A stretch of 64,000 nt of DNA from Pseudolabrys sp. FHR47 (GTDB lineage Bacteria; Pseudomonadota; Alphaproteobacteria; Rhizobiales; Xanthobacteraceae): positions 2,917,001 to 2,981,000 of the forward strand of contig NZ_CP039740.1 in NCBI RefSeq assembly GCF_005153485.1, written 5' to 3'. A model generated the notes under the pieces. The model worked only from the letters and a program-made list of their open reading frames with translations, searched no databases and was not told the origin of the DNA. Positions 21,420-30,980 of the stretch are shown piece after piece. How positions within the stretch are numbered: the first letter of the stretch is position 1; each line of letters starts with the position of its first letter. A program made the position numbers and the translations under genes.

Positions 21420-21941
21420 ATGCATAAACCGGCAATGTCAGTGATCACCGCGGACCAGGCCTCGCAGGCCACGCCGGTGCTCAAGCTCGACGAGTTCCTG
21501 CCGCACCGGCTCAACCTGTGCTCCGGCAGCGTCTCAGCGGCCCTCTCCAGCATCTATGCCGAGCGCTACCAGATCGGCGTGCCGGAGTGGCGGGTCATCG
21601 TCATTCTCGGCGAATTCGGCCGCGCGACCGCCAAGGAAATCGGCGTCCACGGCCAGATGCACAAGACCAAGGTATCGCGTGCCGTGGCGGTCCTGGAGAA
21701 GCGCCAGTTCGTGACCCGGCGGGCCAATGTCGCCGATCTGCGCGAGGCCTTCCTGTCGCTGACGCCGGACGGCCGCGCCGTCTATGACGACGTGGCGCCG
21801 CAGGCGGTGGAGTTCGTCAACCGTCTCATTGCCACGATCGACCCCGGCGACCGCGAAGCCTTCTCCCGCGTGGTCAAACAGCTCACCGAAAGGGCCGGTG
21901 CGATCACCGCCGATGTCGCCAAGGGCGGCAAAGCCGGTTAG
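21420..21941 (+). CDS. MarR-family transcriptional regulator
   Basis: A 173-residue winged-helix repressor. The DNA-binding core runs from PEWRVIVILGEFGRATAKEI through the recognition helix HKTKVSRAVAVLEKR to the wing RRANVADLREAFLSLT. ATG at 21420 follows AAGGGA; ATG at 21435 is an alternative start. It directly precedes maiA on the same strand (44-bp gap), suggesting it may regulate aromatic amino acid breakdown. That is an inference from position only. Confidence 0.9.
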   Translation: MHKPAMSVITADQASQATPVLKLDEFLPHRLNLCSGSVSAALSSIYAERYQIGVPEWRVIVILGEFGRATAKEIGVHGQMHKTKVSRAVAVLEKRQFVTRRANVADLREAFLSLTPDGRAVYDDVAPQAVEFVNRLIATIDPGDREAFSRVVKQLTERAGAITADVAKGGKAG

Positions 21942-21985
21942 GTTGCGGCAAAATCCACATTCGGGATTGCCGGGGAACGCCGCTC

Positions 21986-22621
21986 GTGAAGCTCTACAGC
22001 TATTTCCGCTCGTCCGCCGCCTATCGCGTCCGCATCGCTCTCAATCTCAAGGGCTTGTCCTATGAGATGGAGTCGATCCACCTCACCAAGGATGGCGGGC
22101 GGCAGTTCTCCGACGCCTTCCGCGCCATCAACCCGCAGATGCGGGTGCCGGCGCTCCAATTGTCGGGCGGCGAGGTCCTGACCCAGTCGCTCGCCATCAT
22201 CGACTATCTCGACGAGGTCTATCCCGATCCGCCGTTGCTGCCGGCGGAGGCACTCGACCGCGCTCGCGTGCGCGCGGCGGCGCAGGTCATCGCCTGCGAT
22301 ATCCATCCGCTCAATAATCTCGTGGCGCTGCGCTACCTCAAACGCAATCTCAATCAGGAGCAGACTGCAATTGATGCCTGGTATCACCACTGGGTGATCG
22401 AGGGCTTCAAGGCGCTCGAGCAGATGATCGCGCCCGGTCCGTACTGCTTCGGCTCGCATGTGACGCTGGCCGATGTTTGCCTCGTGCCGCAGGTGTTCAA
22501 CGCGCGCCGCCTCAAAGTGCCCCTCGACGCTTTTCCGAAGATCGTCGCCGTCGAGACCGTGTGCCTGAAACTGCCGGCCTTCGACAAGGCACGGCCCGAG
22601 AACCAGCCGGACGCCGAGTAG
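21986..22621 (+). CDS. maiA: Maleylacetoacetate isomerase (zeta-class GST)
   Basis: It isomerises maleylacetoacetate to fumarylacetoacetate in tyrosine/homogentisate breakdown, using glutathione. The 211-residue protein starts with GTG at 21986 and contains the zeta-class signature SSAAYRVRIALNLK at residues 9-22, then QMRVPAL and SLAIIDYLDE in the glutathione site. Other homogentisate-pathway genes are not in the window. Confidence 0.93.
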   Translation: MKLYSYFRSSAAYRVRIALNLKGLSYEMESIHLTKDGGRQFSDAFRAINPQMRVPALQLSGGEVLTQSLAIIDYLDEVYPDPPLLPAEALDRARVRAAAQVIACDIHPLNNLVALRYLKRNLNQEQTAIDAWYHHWVIEGFKALEQMIAPGPYCFGSHVTLADVCLVPQVFNARRLKVPLDAFPKIVAVETVCLKLPAFDKARPENQPDAE

Positions 22622-22655
22622 CGCCGCCTCCTGTTCAAAACAGAAAGTCCGTCCG

Positions 22656-23537
22656 GTGAGCGGCTCTCATATCGTCCGCGTCGTGTTGTGGATGGCCGGC
22701 GCGCTGCTGTCGTTCTCGGCGATGGCGGTGTCGATCCGCGAATTGTCGCGCGCCGGATTGAGCATCTTCGAGATCTTCACGATCCGGAGCGGCGCTGCGC
22801 TGATCATCCTGTGCATCGTGCTGCTGTTGCGGCCCGAGCTGCGGCTGCAGGTCCGCCCGCACCGCCTCGGCTTCAATGTGCTGCGCAACACCATCCACTA
22901 CGGTGCGCAGTTCGCATGGGCCTATGGCGTGACCATGCTGCCGCTCGCTCTGGTGTTCGCGCTCGAATTCACGACCCCGGCGTGGACCGCCCTGCTCGCT
23001 GCCTGGTTCCTGCGCGAGAAGCTGACGCCGAGCCGTATCGGCGTCGTGATCCTGGGGCTCCTTGGCATCCTGGTGATCCTGCGGCCCGGCATTACGGGCT
23101 TCAACCCGGCCGCGGGCATCGTGCTGCTGGCGGCCGTCGGCTTCGCCGTGATGATGATCATGACCAAGTCGCTGACAAGCACGCAGTCAACCTTCAGCAT
23201 CATCTTCTGGATGGCGGTGATCCAGCTGCCCCTGTCGCTGATCGGCAGCAATCCGGCGGTCTTTCTTGACGCCGGCCTCTACGACCTGCGCCACATTTTG
23301 CCCGCAATCGGCGTCGGCCTTGCGGGCTTGACCTCGCACTTCTGTCTGAGCAATGCATTCCGCGCCGGCGATGCGACGCTCGTGGTGCCGATGGACTTCA
23401 TGCGGATTCCGCTCATTGCCGTCGTCGGATGGGCGTTCTACGGCGAAGCCCTCGATATCTGGGTCCTGGTTGGTGCGTTGGTCATCATCGCCGGGGTGCT
23501 CTGGAACCTCCGCTCCGAGCGCCGCCGGGCGACATGA
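22656..23537 (+). CDS. EamA/DMT-family transporter
   Basis: A 293-residue inner-membrane protein with about ten helices arranged as two repeated EamA modules (about 5-135 and 145-285). FALEFTTPAWTALLAAWFL and FMRIPLIAVVGWAFYGE are typical repeat-end segments. It starts with GTG at 22656. Related proteins export amino acids, nucleosides or other metabolites; the substrate cannot be told. Confidence 0.92.
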   Translation: MSGSHIVRVVLWMAGALLSFSAMAVSIRELSRAGLSIFEIFTIRSGAALIILCIVLLLRPELRLQVRPHRLGFNVLRNTIHYGAQFAWAYGVTMLPLALVFALEFTTPAWTALLAAWFLREKLTPSRIGVVILGLLGILVILRPGITGFNPAAGIVLLAAVGFAVMMIMTKSLTSTQSTFSIIFWMAVIQLPLSLIGSNPAVFLDAGLYDLRHILPAIGVGLAGLTSHFCLSNAFRAGDATLVVPMDFMRIPLIAVVGWAFYGEALDIWVLVGALVIIAGVLWNLRSERRRAT

Positions 23538-23612
23538 GGCCGCGCCCGGCCTTCCGAATCCGGCTGGCGGGTGTCCTCGCTTGGCCATGATTTTCCGATT
23601 AGAGTGCGCCGC

Positions 23613-24662
23613 ATGAGAGCTTTTCTTCGTCCCGCCATCACCGCCCTCGCCGCCCTGACGGCGGTGTCCGCAGCCAATGCCCAATCGGCCAATCCGACCT
23701 GCCAGCGGCTCGAGGCGCAGCTCGCCTCGCTCGACCGCGGCAATGCCGACCCGCAGCGCGCGGACCGCATCCGGCGCGCCGAAGACGCGGTTAACCGCCA
23801 GCAATACGAGGTCGATCGCCTGGTGTCGCAGAGCCGCCAGAACGGCTGCGAAAGCTCGGGCTTTTTCTCGATCTTCTCAAACCCGCCCCCGCAATGCGGC
23901 GGCATCAACCGCCAGATCGGCCAGCAGCGCTCGACGTTGGAGCGCCTTCAGGTTGAGCTCGAGCAATTGTCCGGCGGCAATACCGAACGTATGGCGCAGC
24001 GCCAGTCGCTGATGATCGCGCTCGGCGACAATAATTGCGGCCCGCAATACCGTTCGGCCGCGATCCAGGGTCAGCAAGGCGGCTTCTTCGACCGGCTGTT
24101 CGGCGGCAACACCAATAGCGGCATCTTTTCGACACCGCAGGGCCAGATGGGCGGCACCTATCGCACCATCTGCGTGCGCACCTGCGACGGCTATTATTTC
24201 CCGATTTCCTATGCGACCTCGCCCGACCGCTTCAACGACGACGCGCAGGTCTGCCAGCGCTCATGCCCGGCGGCGCAGGTTCAACTTTACGTTTATCACA
24301 ACCCCGGCGAAGAGGTGAACCAGGCGGTCTCGCTCGACGGTCAGCCCTACACCGCGCTGCCGACCGCGTTCGCCTATCGCAAGGCGCTCGACAAATCCTG
24401 CGGCTGCCGACGTCCCGGCGAAAGCTGGGCCGAGGCGATGAAAGTGATGGGCGGCGACCAGACCCTGGCGCCGGGCGATGTCGTCGTTACCGAGGAAAGC
24501 GCCAAGCGCCTGTCCCTGCCGCGCGATGCCGCTGGCCGGCCGATCCGTCCGCAATCACCTGCGCAAAATCCAGCGCAAGGACAGCAACCGCAATCATCGG
24601 CGCAACCGTCAAACGACGTGCGCTCGGTCGGCCCGGCCTTCGTACCGCAGCGGCAGCAGTAA
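23613..24662 (+). CDS. DUF2865-domain periplasmic protein
   Basis: A 349-residue secreted protein typical of Hyphomicrobiales. The signal sequence (to about ANAQ, residue 25) is followed by a coiled-coil-like Arg/Gln-rich stretch (about 30-135). The DUF2865 core has paired cysteines: RTICVRTCDGYYFPIS, QVCQRSCPAAQV and SCGCRRPGESW. The last 50 residues are Gln/Pro-rich. Function is unknown. ATG 23613 is preferred over an upstream in-frame start because it begins the signal peptide. Confidence 0.85.
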   Translation: MRAFLRPAITALAALTAVSAANAQSANPTCQRLEAQLASLDRGNADPQRADRIRRAEDAVNRQQYEVDRLVSQSRQNGCESSGFFSIFSNPPPQCGGINRQIGQQRSTLERLQVELEQLSGGNTERMAQRQSLMIALGDNNCGPQYRSAAIQGQQGGFFDRLFGGNTNSGIFSTPQGQMGGTYRTICVRTCDGYYFPISYATSPDRFNDDAQVCQRSCPAAQVQLYVYHNPGEEVNQAVSLDGQPYTALPTAFAYRKALDKSCGCRRPGESWAEAMKVMGGDQTLAPGDVVVTEESAKRLSLPRDAAGRPIRPQSPAQNPAQGQQPQSSAQPSNDVRSVGPAFVPQRQQ

Positions 24663-24669
24663 GTCTCTA

Positions 24670-24770
24670 CGTCATGCCCCGCGAAAGCGGGGCATCCAGT
24701 ACGCCGCAGCGCCAGCCATCTTGAAGAACGTCGGTGGTTACTGGATCGTCCGCATTCGCGGACGATGACG
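24670..24770. repeat. Composite intergenic palindrome (two hairpins in an outer inverted repeat)
   Basis: The left unit has GTCATGCCCCGC with a GAAA loop, GCGGGGCATCCAGTA. The right unit ends TACTGGATCGTCCGC, ATTC, GCGGACGATGACG. Each unit is a hairpin, and the CCAGTA/TACTGGA and CGTCAT/ATGACG parts pair over the whole. The same architecture recurs at 42763-42834. It lies between convergent genes and may also act as a bidirectional transcript end. Confidence 0.7.
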
Positions 24771-24777
24771 CTGAGCA

Positions 24778-26550
24778 TCAAAAATCAAACGCTTCCGACT
24801 TCGCCGGCTGGCCGGTGTAAAGCGAAACGTCCGGCTTGGGCAAAGGCTCGCCGGTGTCGCGGAAACGGTTGGTGATCGGATAACGCCGGTCGCGGCCGAA
24901 ATTCTTCAGCGTCACCTTCACACCAGGCGCCGCCTGCCGGCGCTTGTACTCCGCGATGTTCAAAAGCCGCTCGACGCGCAGCACAGTGTCCCGGGCATAG
25001 CCGGCGGCGACGATGCTTGAAACCGGCTCCTCGCGCTCAACCAGTGCCTCGAGGATCGGATCGAGCACGCTGTAAGGCGGCAGCGAGTCCTCGTCCTTCT
25101 GGTTCTCGCGCAGCTCCGCCGTCGGCGGCCGCACGATGATCGCCTCCGGAATAACGACGCCATCCGGCCCGAGAGCGAATGACGGCTTCCACTCATTGCG
25201 CAGGCGCGACAGCCGGAACACTTCGGTCTTGTAGAGATCCTTGATCGGATTGAAGCCGCCGTTCATGTCGCCATAGAGCGTGGCGTAGCCGACCGACATC
25301 TCCGACTTGTTGCCCGTGGTCACGACCATCAGGTTGAACTTGTTGGAGATGGCCATGAGGATGGTGCCACGCGCACGCGACTGCAGGTTCTCTTCAGTAA
25401 CGTCACGCTGCGTTTCGGCAAATGTCGCGGCCAGCGCCTTCTCGAGGCCTTCGACCGCCGGCGCAATCGGCAGGATCTCGTAACGCACGCCGAGCGCTTT
25501 GGCGCAGGCCGCCGCATCGTCGAGCGATTCCTGCGCCGTGTATTTGTACGGCAGCATCACGCAGCGTACGCGCTCGGCGCCAAGCGCGTCGACCGCCATG
25601 GCCGCACACAGAGCGGAGTCGATGCCGCCCGACAAACCGATGACGACGCCGGGAAAACCGTTTTTGTTGACGTAGTCGCGCAAGCCCAGCACGCAGGCCC
25701 CATAATCGGCGCGGTCGTCCCCGAGCGCCTTGACGAAGGGCCCCTTCTCGCAGACCCAGCCGCCGTTTTGACGTACCCACTGCGTGGTGACGACGGTTTC
25801 CTCGAAGGCGCCCAACTGGAACGCCAGCGAGCGATCGGCATTGAGCGCAAAGGAGGCGCCGTCGAAAATCAGCTCGTCTTGGCCGCCGACCTGGTTGACG
25901 TACAGCAGCGGCAGGTTCTGCTCGGTGACGCGCGCCACCGCGATGTTGAGCCGCACTTCGTCCTTGGCCCGGTCGTAGGGCGAACCGTTGGGCACCACGA
26001 GAATTTCGGCGCCGGTCTCGGCCAGACATTCGGCCACGTCTTCGTAATCGCCGGACTCGGTCCAGATATCTTCGCAGATCGGCACGCCGAGCCGGACGCC
26101 GCGGAAATTCACCGGGCCAGGCACCGGCCCCGGTGCGAAAACGCGAGCCTCGTCGAACACGCCATAGTTCGGAAGATTGACCTTGAAGCGCAGCGCCGCG
26201 ATGCGGCCGGCCTCTAAAATAGCCACGGCGTTGTAGAGCTTGCCGTCCTCGACCCACGGCGTGCCGACGACCAGCGCCGGGCCGCCCGAGGCGGTCTCAC
26301 GCGCCAGCTTCTCGATCTCGGCACGGCAGGCGGCCTGAAAGGCCGGCTTGAGCACCAGATCTTCCGGCGGATAGCCGGCGATAAACAGTTCGGGGAAGAC
26401 GACGATGTCGGCGCCCTGCCGCGCCGCCTCGTCACGAGCGCGGCGCACCTTGGCGCCGTTGCCGGCGATATCACCGACAGTCGCGTTCAGCTGCGCACAG
26501 GCAATCGCCAGTCGGTCGGCCGGTCTTCCGTCGGAGCCGCGGGTGTTCAT
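24778..26550 (-). CDS. nadE: Glutamine-dependent NAD+ synthetase
   Basis: It amidates nicotinate adenine dinucleotide to NAD+, taking ammonia from glutamine. The 590-residue protein joins an N-terminal nitrilase-like glutaminase (about 10-270), with VFPELFIAGYPPEDL (Glu), the Lys in FKVNLPNYGVFDE and Cys in VPICEDIW, to a C-terminal synthetase with the PP-loop GLSGGIDSA. ATG 26550 is preceded by AGAGGT. Length and domain order are normal. Confidence 0.95.
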   Translation of the reverse strand: MNTRGSDGRPADRLAIACAQLNATVGDIAGNGAKVRRARDEAARQGADIVVFPELFIAGYPPEDLVLKPAFQAACRAEIEKLARETASGGPALVVGTPWVEDGKLYNAVAILEAGRIAALRFKVNLPNYGVFDEARVFAPGPVPGPVNFRGVRLGVPICEDIWTESGDYEDVAECLAETGAEILVVPNGSPYDRAKDEVRLNIAVARVTEQNLPLLYVNQVGGQDELIFDGASFALNADRSLAFQLGAFEETVVTTQWVRQNGGWVCEKGPFVKALGDDRADYGACVLGLRDYVNKNGFPGVVIGLSGGIDSALCAAMAVDALGAERVRCVMLPYKYTAQESLDDAAACAKALGVRYEILPIAPAVEGLEKALAATFAETQRDVTEENLQSRARGTILMAISNKFNLMVVTTGNKSEMSVGYATLYGDMNGGFNPIKDLYKTEVFRLSRLRNEWKPSFALGPDGVVIPEAIIVRPPTAELRENQKDEDSLPPYSVLDPILEALVEREEPVSSIVAAGYARDTVLRVERLLNIAEYKRRQAAPGVKVTLKNFGRDRRYPITNRFRDTGEPLPKPDVSLYTGQPAKSEAFDF

Positions 26551-26615
26551 GTGAAACCTCTACCGCTTCGGCCCGAGAGCGGGCAATGGCCGGCCGGTGC
26601 AGGCCAGCCTTGCTC

Positions 26616-27998
26616 CTAAAGCCCCGCCGCCGCGGGCAGCGGATGCGCCGAGCGTTCCTTGCGCAGCCGGTCGGCCAGCAGGAAGGCGAGATCGATCGCC
26701 TGTTCGGCATTGAGCCGCGGATCGCAGACCGTGTGATAGCGATCGTTGAGATCGGCATCCGAGATCGCGCGAGCGCCGCCGGTGCATTCGGTGACGTTCT
26801 GTCCGGTCATCTCCAGATGCACGCCGCCGGCATGCGAACCTTCGGCCGCATGCACGTCGAAGAACGAGCGCACTTCCTTGAGAATGAGATCGAACGGCCG
26901 CGTCTTGTAGCCCGACGCCGAGGTGATGGTGTTGCCGTGCATCGGATCGCACGACCAGATCACGCTGCGACCCTCGCGCTTCACCGCGCGCACCAAAGCC
27001 GGCAGATGCTCGCCGACCTTCTCGGCGCCGAAGCGGCCGATCAGCGTCAGGCGACCCGGTTCATTGTCCGGATTGAGGATGTCGATGAGGCGCAGGAGAT
27101 CATCGACCTTGAGCGACGGACCGCACTTCAGACCGAGCGGGTTCTTGATGCCGCGCGCATATTCGATATGCGCGTGATCGTGCTGGCGGGTACGATCACC
27201 GATCCAGATCATGTGGCCGGAGGTCGCGTACCAGTCGCCCGTGGTCGAGTCGATGCGGGTCAGCGACTGCTCGTAGCCGAGCAACAGCGCCTCGTGGCTG
27301 GTGTAGAAATCGGTGGTGCCGAGCGCACTGTCGACAGCGAAGGTCAGGCCGCAGGCACGCATGAAATCGAGCGCGCCTGAAACGCGATCGGCGAGATCGG
27401 CGTAGGCCTTCGACTGCGGCGAGTCGGTGACCGACTGCATCATCCAGCGGTGCACGTTTTCGACGCTGGCATAGCCACCCTTGGCGAAAGCGCGCAGCAG
27501 GTTCAGCGTCGCCGCCGACTGGCGATAGGCGTCCATCTGCCGGCGCGGATCGGGCGTGCGCGATTCCGGCGTGAAGGCGATGTCGTTGATGATGTCGCCG
27601 CGATAGCTCGGCAGTTCGATGCCGTCCTTTTTCTCGGTCGCGGACGAGCGCGGCTTGGCGAACTGGCCGGCGATGCGGCCGACCTTCACGACCGGCGAGG
27701 CACCGGCATAGGTCAAGACGATCGCCATCTGGAGAAAGACGCGGAAGAAATCGCGGATGTTGTTGGCGCCGTGCTCGGCAAAGCTCTCGGCGCAGTCGCC
27801 GCCCTGGAGTAGGAAAGCCTCGCCCTTGGCGACGCGAGCCAGCGCCGCCTTGAGGCTGCGCGCCTCGCCGGCAAAAACGAGCGGCGGAAACGTCGCAAGC
27901 TGCTTCTCGGTATCGGCAAGAAGCTGCTTGTCCGGGTAGTCCGGCACCTGCAGAATGGGCTTATTGCGCCAGCTATCGGGCGCCCAACGCTCGGGCAT
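26616..27998 (-). CDS. Class II 3-deoxy-7-phosphoheptulonate (DAHP) synthase
   Basis: It condenses phosphoenolpyruvate and erythrose 4-phosphate, the first step of aromatic amino acid synthesis. The 460-residue plant-like class II enzyme shows [11 protein letters not shown] near residue 80, the metal- and substrate-binding segments [10 protein letters not shown] and [12 protein letters not shown], and ends with a C-terminal helix. It stands 65 bp upstream of nadE. Class I enzymes are unrelated in sequence, so the class is clear. Confidence 0.94.
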   Translation of the reverse strand: MPERWAPDSWRNKPILQVPDYPDKQLLADTEKQLATFPPLVFAGEARSLKAALARVAKGEAFLLQGGDCAESFAEHGANNIRDFFRVFLQMAIVLTYAGASPVVKVGRIAGQFAKPRSSATEKKDGIELPSYRGDIINDIAFTPESRTPDPRRQMDAYRQSAATLNLLRAFAKGGYASVENVHRWMMQSVTDSPQSKAYADLADRVSGALDFMRACGLTFAVDSALGTTDFYTSHEALLLGYEQSLTRIDSTTGDWYATSGHMIWIGDRTRQHDHAHIEYARGIKNPLGLKCGPSLKVDDLLRLIDILNPDNEPGRLTLIGRFGAEKVGEHLPALVRAVKREGRSVIWSCDPMHGNTITSASGYKTRPFDLILKEVRSFFDVHAAEGSHAGGVHLEMTGQNVTECTGGARAISDADLNDRYHTVCDPRLNAEQAIDLAFLLADRLRKERSAHPLPAAAGL

Positions 27999-28091
27999 CG
28001 CAGTTACTCCAGCAATTTTGCGGGGTTATACACAATTTAGGCCACGCGGCGCCAGCCAATAGCGCAGCCACCGTTAACCCTGACCGGCACC

Positions 28092-29528
28092 CTATTCCGC
28101 GGCCTGGTCACCGCTCTGGCGGCTGTAACTCGCCGCTTTTTCGCGCATCGTCACCAGTTCCTCGGCCATGGTCGGATGGACCGCCATGGTGGCGTCGAAG
28201 TCGGCCTTGGTGGCCCCCATTTTCACGGCGATGCCGATGAGCTGGATCAGTTCGCCGGCATCCGGACCGGCGATGTGGCAGCCGACCACCCGGTTAGTCG
28301 TGCCATCGACCAGGAGCTTCATGAACACCCGGGTCGCCCGCCCGGACAAGGTCGCCTTCATGGGACGGAACGTGGTCTTGTAGACGTCCAGCTTGTCGAG
28401 CTGGGCTCGCGCCTGCGTTTCGGTCAGACCGATGACACCGAGTTCGGGCTCGGAGAACACCGCGGTCGGCACATCGGCATGATCGACCCGGGTCGGCTTG
28501 CCGCCATAAACGGTGTCGGCGAAGGCGTGGCCCTCGCGGATCGCGACCGGCGTGAGATTGACGCGGTTGGTGACGTCGCCGACGGCATAGACGTTCGGCA
28601 CCGACGTGCGCGAATATTCGTCGACCTCGATGCCGCCGTGCTCGTGGCAACGGATGCCGAGATTTTCAATGCCGATGCCCATGCAATTCGGCCGGCGACC
28701 GATGGCGAACATCACCTTGTCGCTGGCGATCTTCCGGCCGTCCGAGAGATGGGTGACGTATTCGTCGCCAGCGCGATCGATGGCGTCGACCGTGTGGCCG
28801 CACAAGACATTAATGCCGCGTGTCTGCATCTCGTTACGCAGATGCTCGCGGATATCGTCGTCGAAGCCGCGCAGGATGTTCTCGCCGCGATAGACGAGCG
28901 TTACTTCGCTGCCCATGCCGGCGAAAATGCAGGCGAACTCGACGGCGATATAGCCGCCGCCCTGCACCACGATGCGCTTGGGCAATTCGGGCAGATGCAG
29001 CGCCTCGTTCGATGAGATGGCGTGTTCCAGTCCTGGAATATTCGGACCCATATGCGGCCAGCCGCCGGTCGCGATGAGAATGGTCCCGGCGGTGACCTTG
29101 TCGCCGTTGGCGAGGCGAATGGTGTGTGCGTCCTCGATCACAGCGCGACTGCGCACGATCTTGACCTTCCAGCGCTCGAGCGTCGCGACATAGGCGGCCT
29201 CGAGACGGTCGATCTCGCGATCCTTGTTGGCGATCAAAGTCGGCCAGCTAAAGGTCGGTTCCTGCGGCACGGTCCAGCCGAAGCCGGCGGCATCCTCGAA
29301 TTCGTGGGAAAAACGCGAAGCGTACACCAGCAGCTTCTTCGGCACACAGCCGCGGATCACGCAGGTGCCGCCGACGCGGAATTCCTCGGCGATCATCACC
29401 CGCGCGCCGTAGCTCGCCGCAATGCGCGCGGCGCGCACACCGCCCGAGCCTGCGCCGATGACAAACAGATCGACGTCGTAGGAAGACTTGGAAGCAGGTG
29501 CCGAAGTGGATGCCGAACTGGGTGCCAT
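28092..29528 (-). CDS. gor: Glutathione-disulfide reductase
   Basis: An NADPH-dependent flavoenzyme that keeps glutathione reduced. The 478-residue protein has an FAD-binding GAGSGGVRAARIA, the redox-active disulfide in GGTCVIRGCVPKK, the NADPH domain with GGGYIAVEFA, FAD-binding VYAVGDVTN and the C-terminal dimer-interface HPTMAEE. This ends the gene run rpiA, DUF2059, gor, all on the minus strand with short gaps. Confidence 0.95.
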   Translation of the reverse strand: MAPSSASTSAPASKSSYDVDLFVIGAGSGGVRAARIAASYGARVMIAEEFRVGGTCVIRGCVPKKLLVYASRFSHEFEDAAGFGWTVPQEPTFSWPTLIANKDREIDRLEAAYVATLERWKVKIVRSRAVIEDAHTIRLANGDKVTAGTILIATGGWPHMGPNIPGLEHAISSNEALHLPELPKRIVVQGGGYIAVEFACIFAGMGSEVTLVYRGENILRGFDDDIREHLRNEMQTRGINVLCGHTVDAIDRAGDEYVTHLSDGRKIASDKVMFAIGRRPNCMGIGIENLGIRCHEHGGIEVDEYSRTSVPNVYAVGDVTNRVNLTPVAIREGHAFADTVYGGKPTRVDHADVPTAVFSEPELGVIGLTETQARAQLDKLDVYKTTFRPMKATLSGRATRVFMKLLVDGTTNRVVGCHIAGPDAGELIQLIGIAVKMGATKADFDATMAVHPTMAEELVTMREKAASYSRQSGDQAAE

Positions 29529-29584
29529 AACCGCCTGAGCTCCACCGCTCTTAGCGCATCAGATGCGCGGGCGGGTGAAGCTCA

Positions 29585-30094
29585 TTAAAGCTTGTGGCCC
29601 TTCTTCTTCAAGCCCTCGCGGATCTTGCCGATGACTTCGTCCGACAGCGAATTGGCCCATTCCTGAGCAAATTTCAGGCTCTCGTCGATGATCTTGGGCT
29701 GTGCGACCAGAAATTTCTTGCCAGCCGGCGACGTATAGAAAGCAAGAATATCCTTCAGTTCCTGTTCGGACAGGTTCGCGGCGTAGATTTCGATGACCTT
29801 GGTATGCACCTCCGACACTCGCGCCTCGTAGTCCTTGCGGACCTGAGCGGCGACTTCGTTGACGTCGTTGGTGATCATCGGATTCTGCTGCACGAAGAAT
29901 TGTCGCGACTGTTCGACGACGCCGGGCACGATCGGAGCGAACAATTCGAGCCCCCCGGTGATCTTCACGATTTCGCCGGCCATCTTCAGCGCCGCCGGCG
30001 ACGGCTGCTGGGCCAGGGCGGAGCCGGACATAACGAGCGAAGCCGCCACGACGACCGCGCGAAGGCCGCGCCAGGATTGGGTCGAAACAAACAT
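29585..30094 (-). CDS. DUF2059-domain periplasmic protein
   Basis: A 169-residue secreted protein. ATG 30094 is used because a signal peptide (to about ALAQQ, residue 31) starts there and CGGAG lies upstream; the longer frame lacks a signal. The DUF2059 helical domain includes SEQELKDILAFYTSPAGKKF, the typical motif. It sits between rpiA and gor, where this family is often found in Hyphomicrobiales. Its function is unknown. Confidence 0.86.
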   Translation of the reverse strand: MFVSTQSWRGLRAVVVAASLVMSGSALAQQPSPAALKMAGEIVKITGGLELFAPIVPGVVEQSRQFFVQQNPMITNDVNEVAAQVRKDYEARVSEVHTKVIEIYAANLSEQELKDILAFYTSPAGKKFLVAQPKIIDESLKFAQEWANSLSDEVIGKIREGLKKKGHKL

Positions 30095-30107
30095 TCCTAC
30101 ACTCCGT

Positions 30108-30815
30108 TTAGCGGGAAGCGGGCCGCTCGACGGTTCTAGCACCGTCCGGGCCGCCGATAATCACAACCGACGCAAGATCGATAAACAGGCCGTGCTCCAT
30201 CACGCCCGGCACCGCCGACAGCGCATGCGCGAGCGCCCGGGGGTCGTCAATCCGGCCCAGGGCGGCATCGACAATCCAGTGGCCGCCATCCGTGACGAAA
30301 GGATGGCCTTCCTTGGTCTGCCGCAGCTTCATCGGCCCCAAGCTTTGCACGCTGCCGATGGTCTTTTCGATGGCCCGTAATGTCGCGCCGAAGCCAAAGG
30401 GCACCACTTCGATGGGCAGCGCGAAAGCGCCGAGTTTATCCACCCATTTACCGGCATCGACAATGACGATCATGCGCGACGAGGCCGAGGCCACGATCTT
30501 TTCGCGCAGCAGCGCACCGCCGCCACCCTTGATCAGGCTGAAATCGGGGGCCACCTCATCGGCGCCATCGATGGTCAAATCGAGTTCGGGCGTCTCATCG
30601 AGCGTCGTCAGGGCAATACCGCAGGCCTTGGCCTGGGCATGGGTTGCCTCCGAGGTCGGTACCCCAACCACTTTCAGGCCAGCACGCACGCGCTCACCCA
30701 ACAGGTCAACGAAATGCTTCGCCGTCGAACCGGTACCGAGGCCGAGGCGCATCCCCGGTTGTACATATTCAACCGCGCGCGCAGCAGCGGCCCGTTTTTG
30801 AGCTTCGGCGTCCAT
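30108..30815 (-). CDS. rpiA: Ribose-5-phosphate isomerase A
   Basis: It interconverts ribose 5-phosphate and ribulose 5-phosphate in the pentose phosphate pathway. The 235-residue length is normal. Diagnostic segments are [12 protein letters not shown], the substrate-site [11 protein letters not shown] and [11 protein letters not shown], whose Glu is the catalytic base. The gene is divergent from gph and followed by the DUF2059 gene 13 bp away. Confidence 0.95.
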   Translation of the reverse strand: MDAEAQKRAAAARAVEYVQPGMRLGLGTGSTAKHFVDLLGERVRAGLKVVGVPTSEATHAQAKACGIALTTLDETPELDLTIDGADEVAPDFSLIKGGGGALLREKIVASASSRMIVIVDAGKWVDKLGAFALPIEVVPFGFGATLRAIEKTIGSVQSLGPMKLRQTKEGHPFVTDGGHWIVDAALGRIDDPRALAHALSAVPGVMEHGLFIDLASVVIIGGPDGARTVERPASR

Positions 30816-30980
30816 TCAAGCGTTTCTCGATGGTCCCGGGTCGATGCCGCCTGGAGCCGGCGGCGCTGAAAATCTGGAAGTTTTCTAGCGTTTAACGCCG
30901 GGGCTGGATAGCCGAAAATGCCGATATCACAAGCGTATTTCGGCCTTGCATCGCGCCGTCGCGGCGGCTAGCGACAAGCC

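Noticed and set aside
24670..24770. CRISPR repeats
   Set aside because: The elements are isolated self-complementary hairpins with no regular spacers or cas genes.
30816..30980. A tRNA or small RNA between rpiA and gph
   Set aside because: No cloverleaf, CCA end or terminator could be found; the gap is a plain divergent promoter region.
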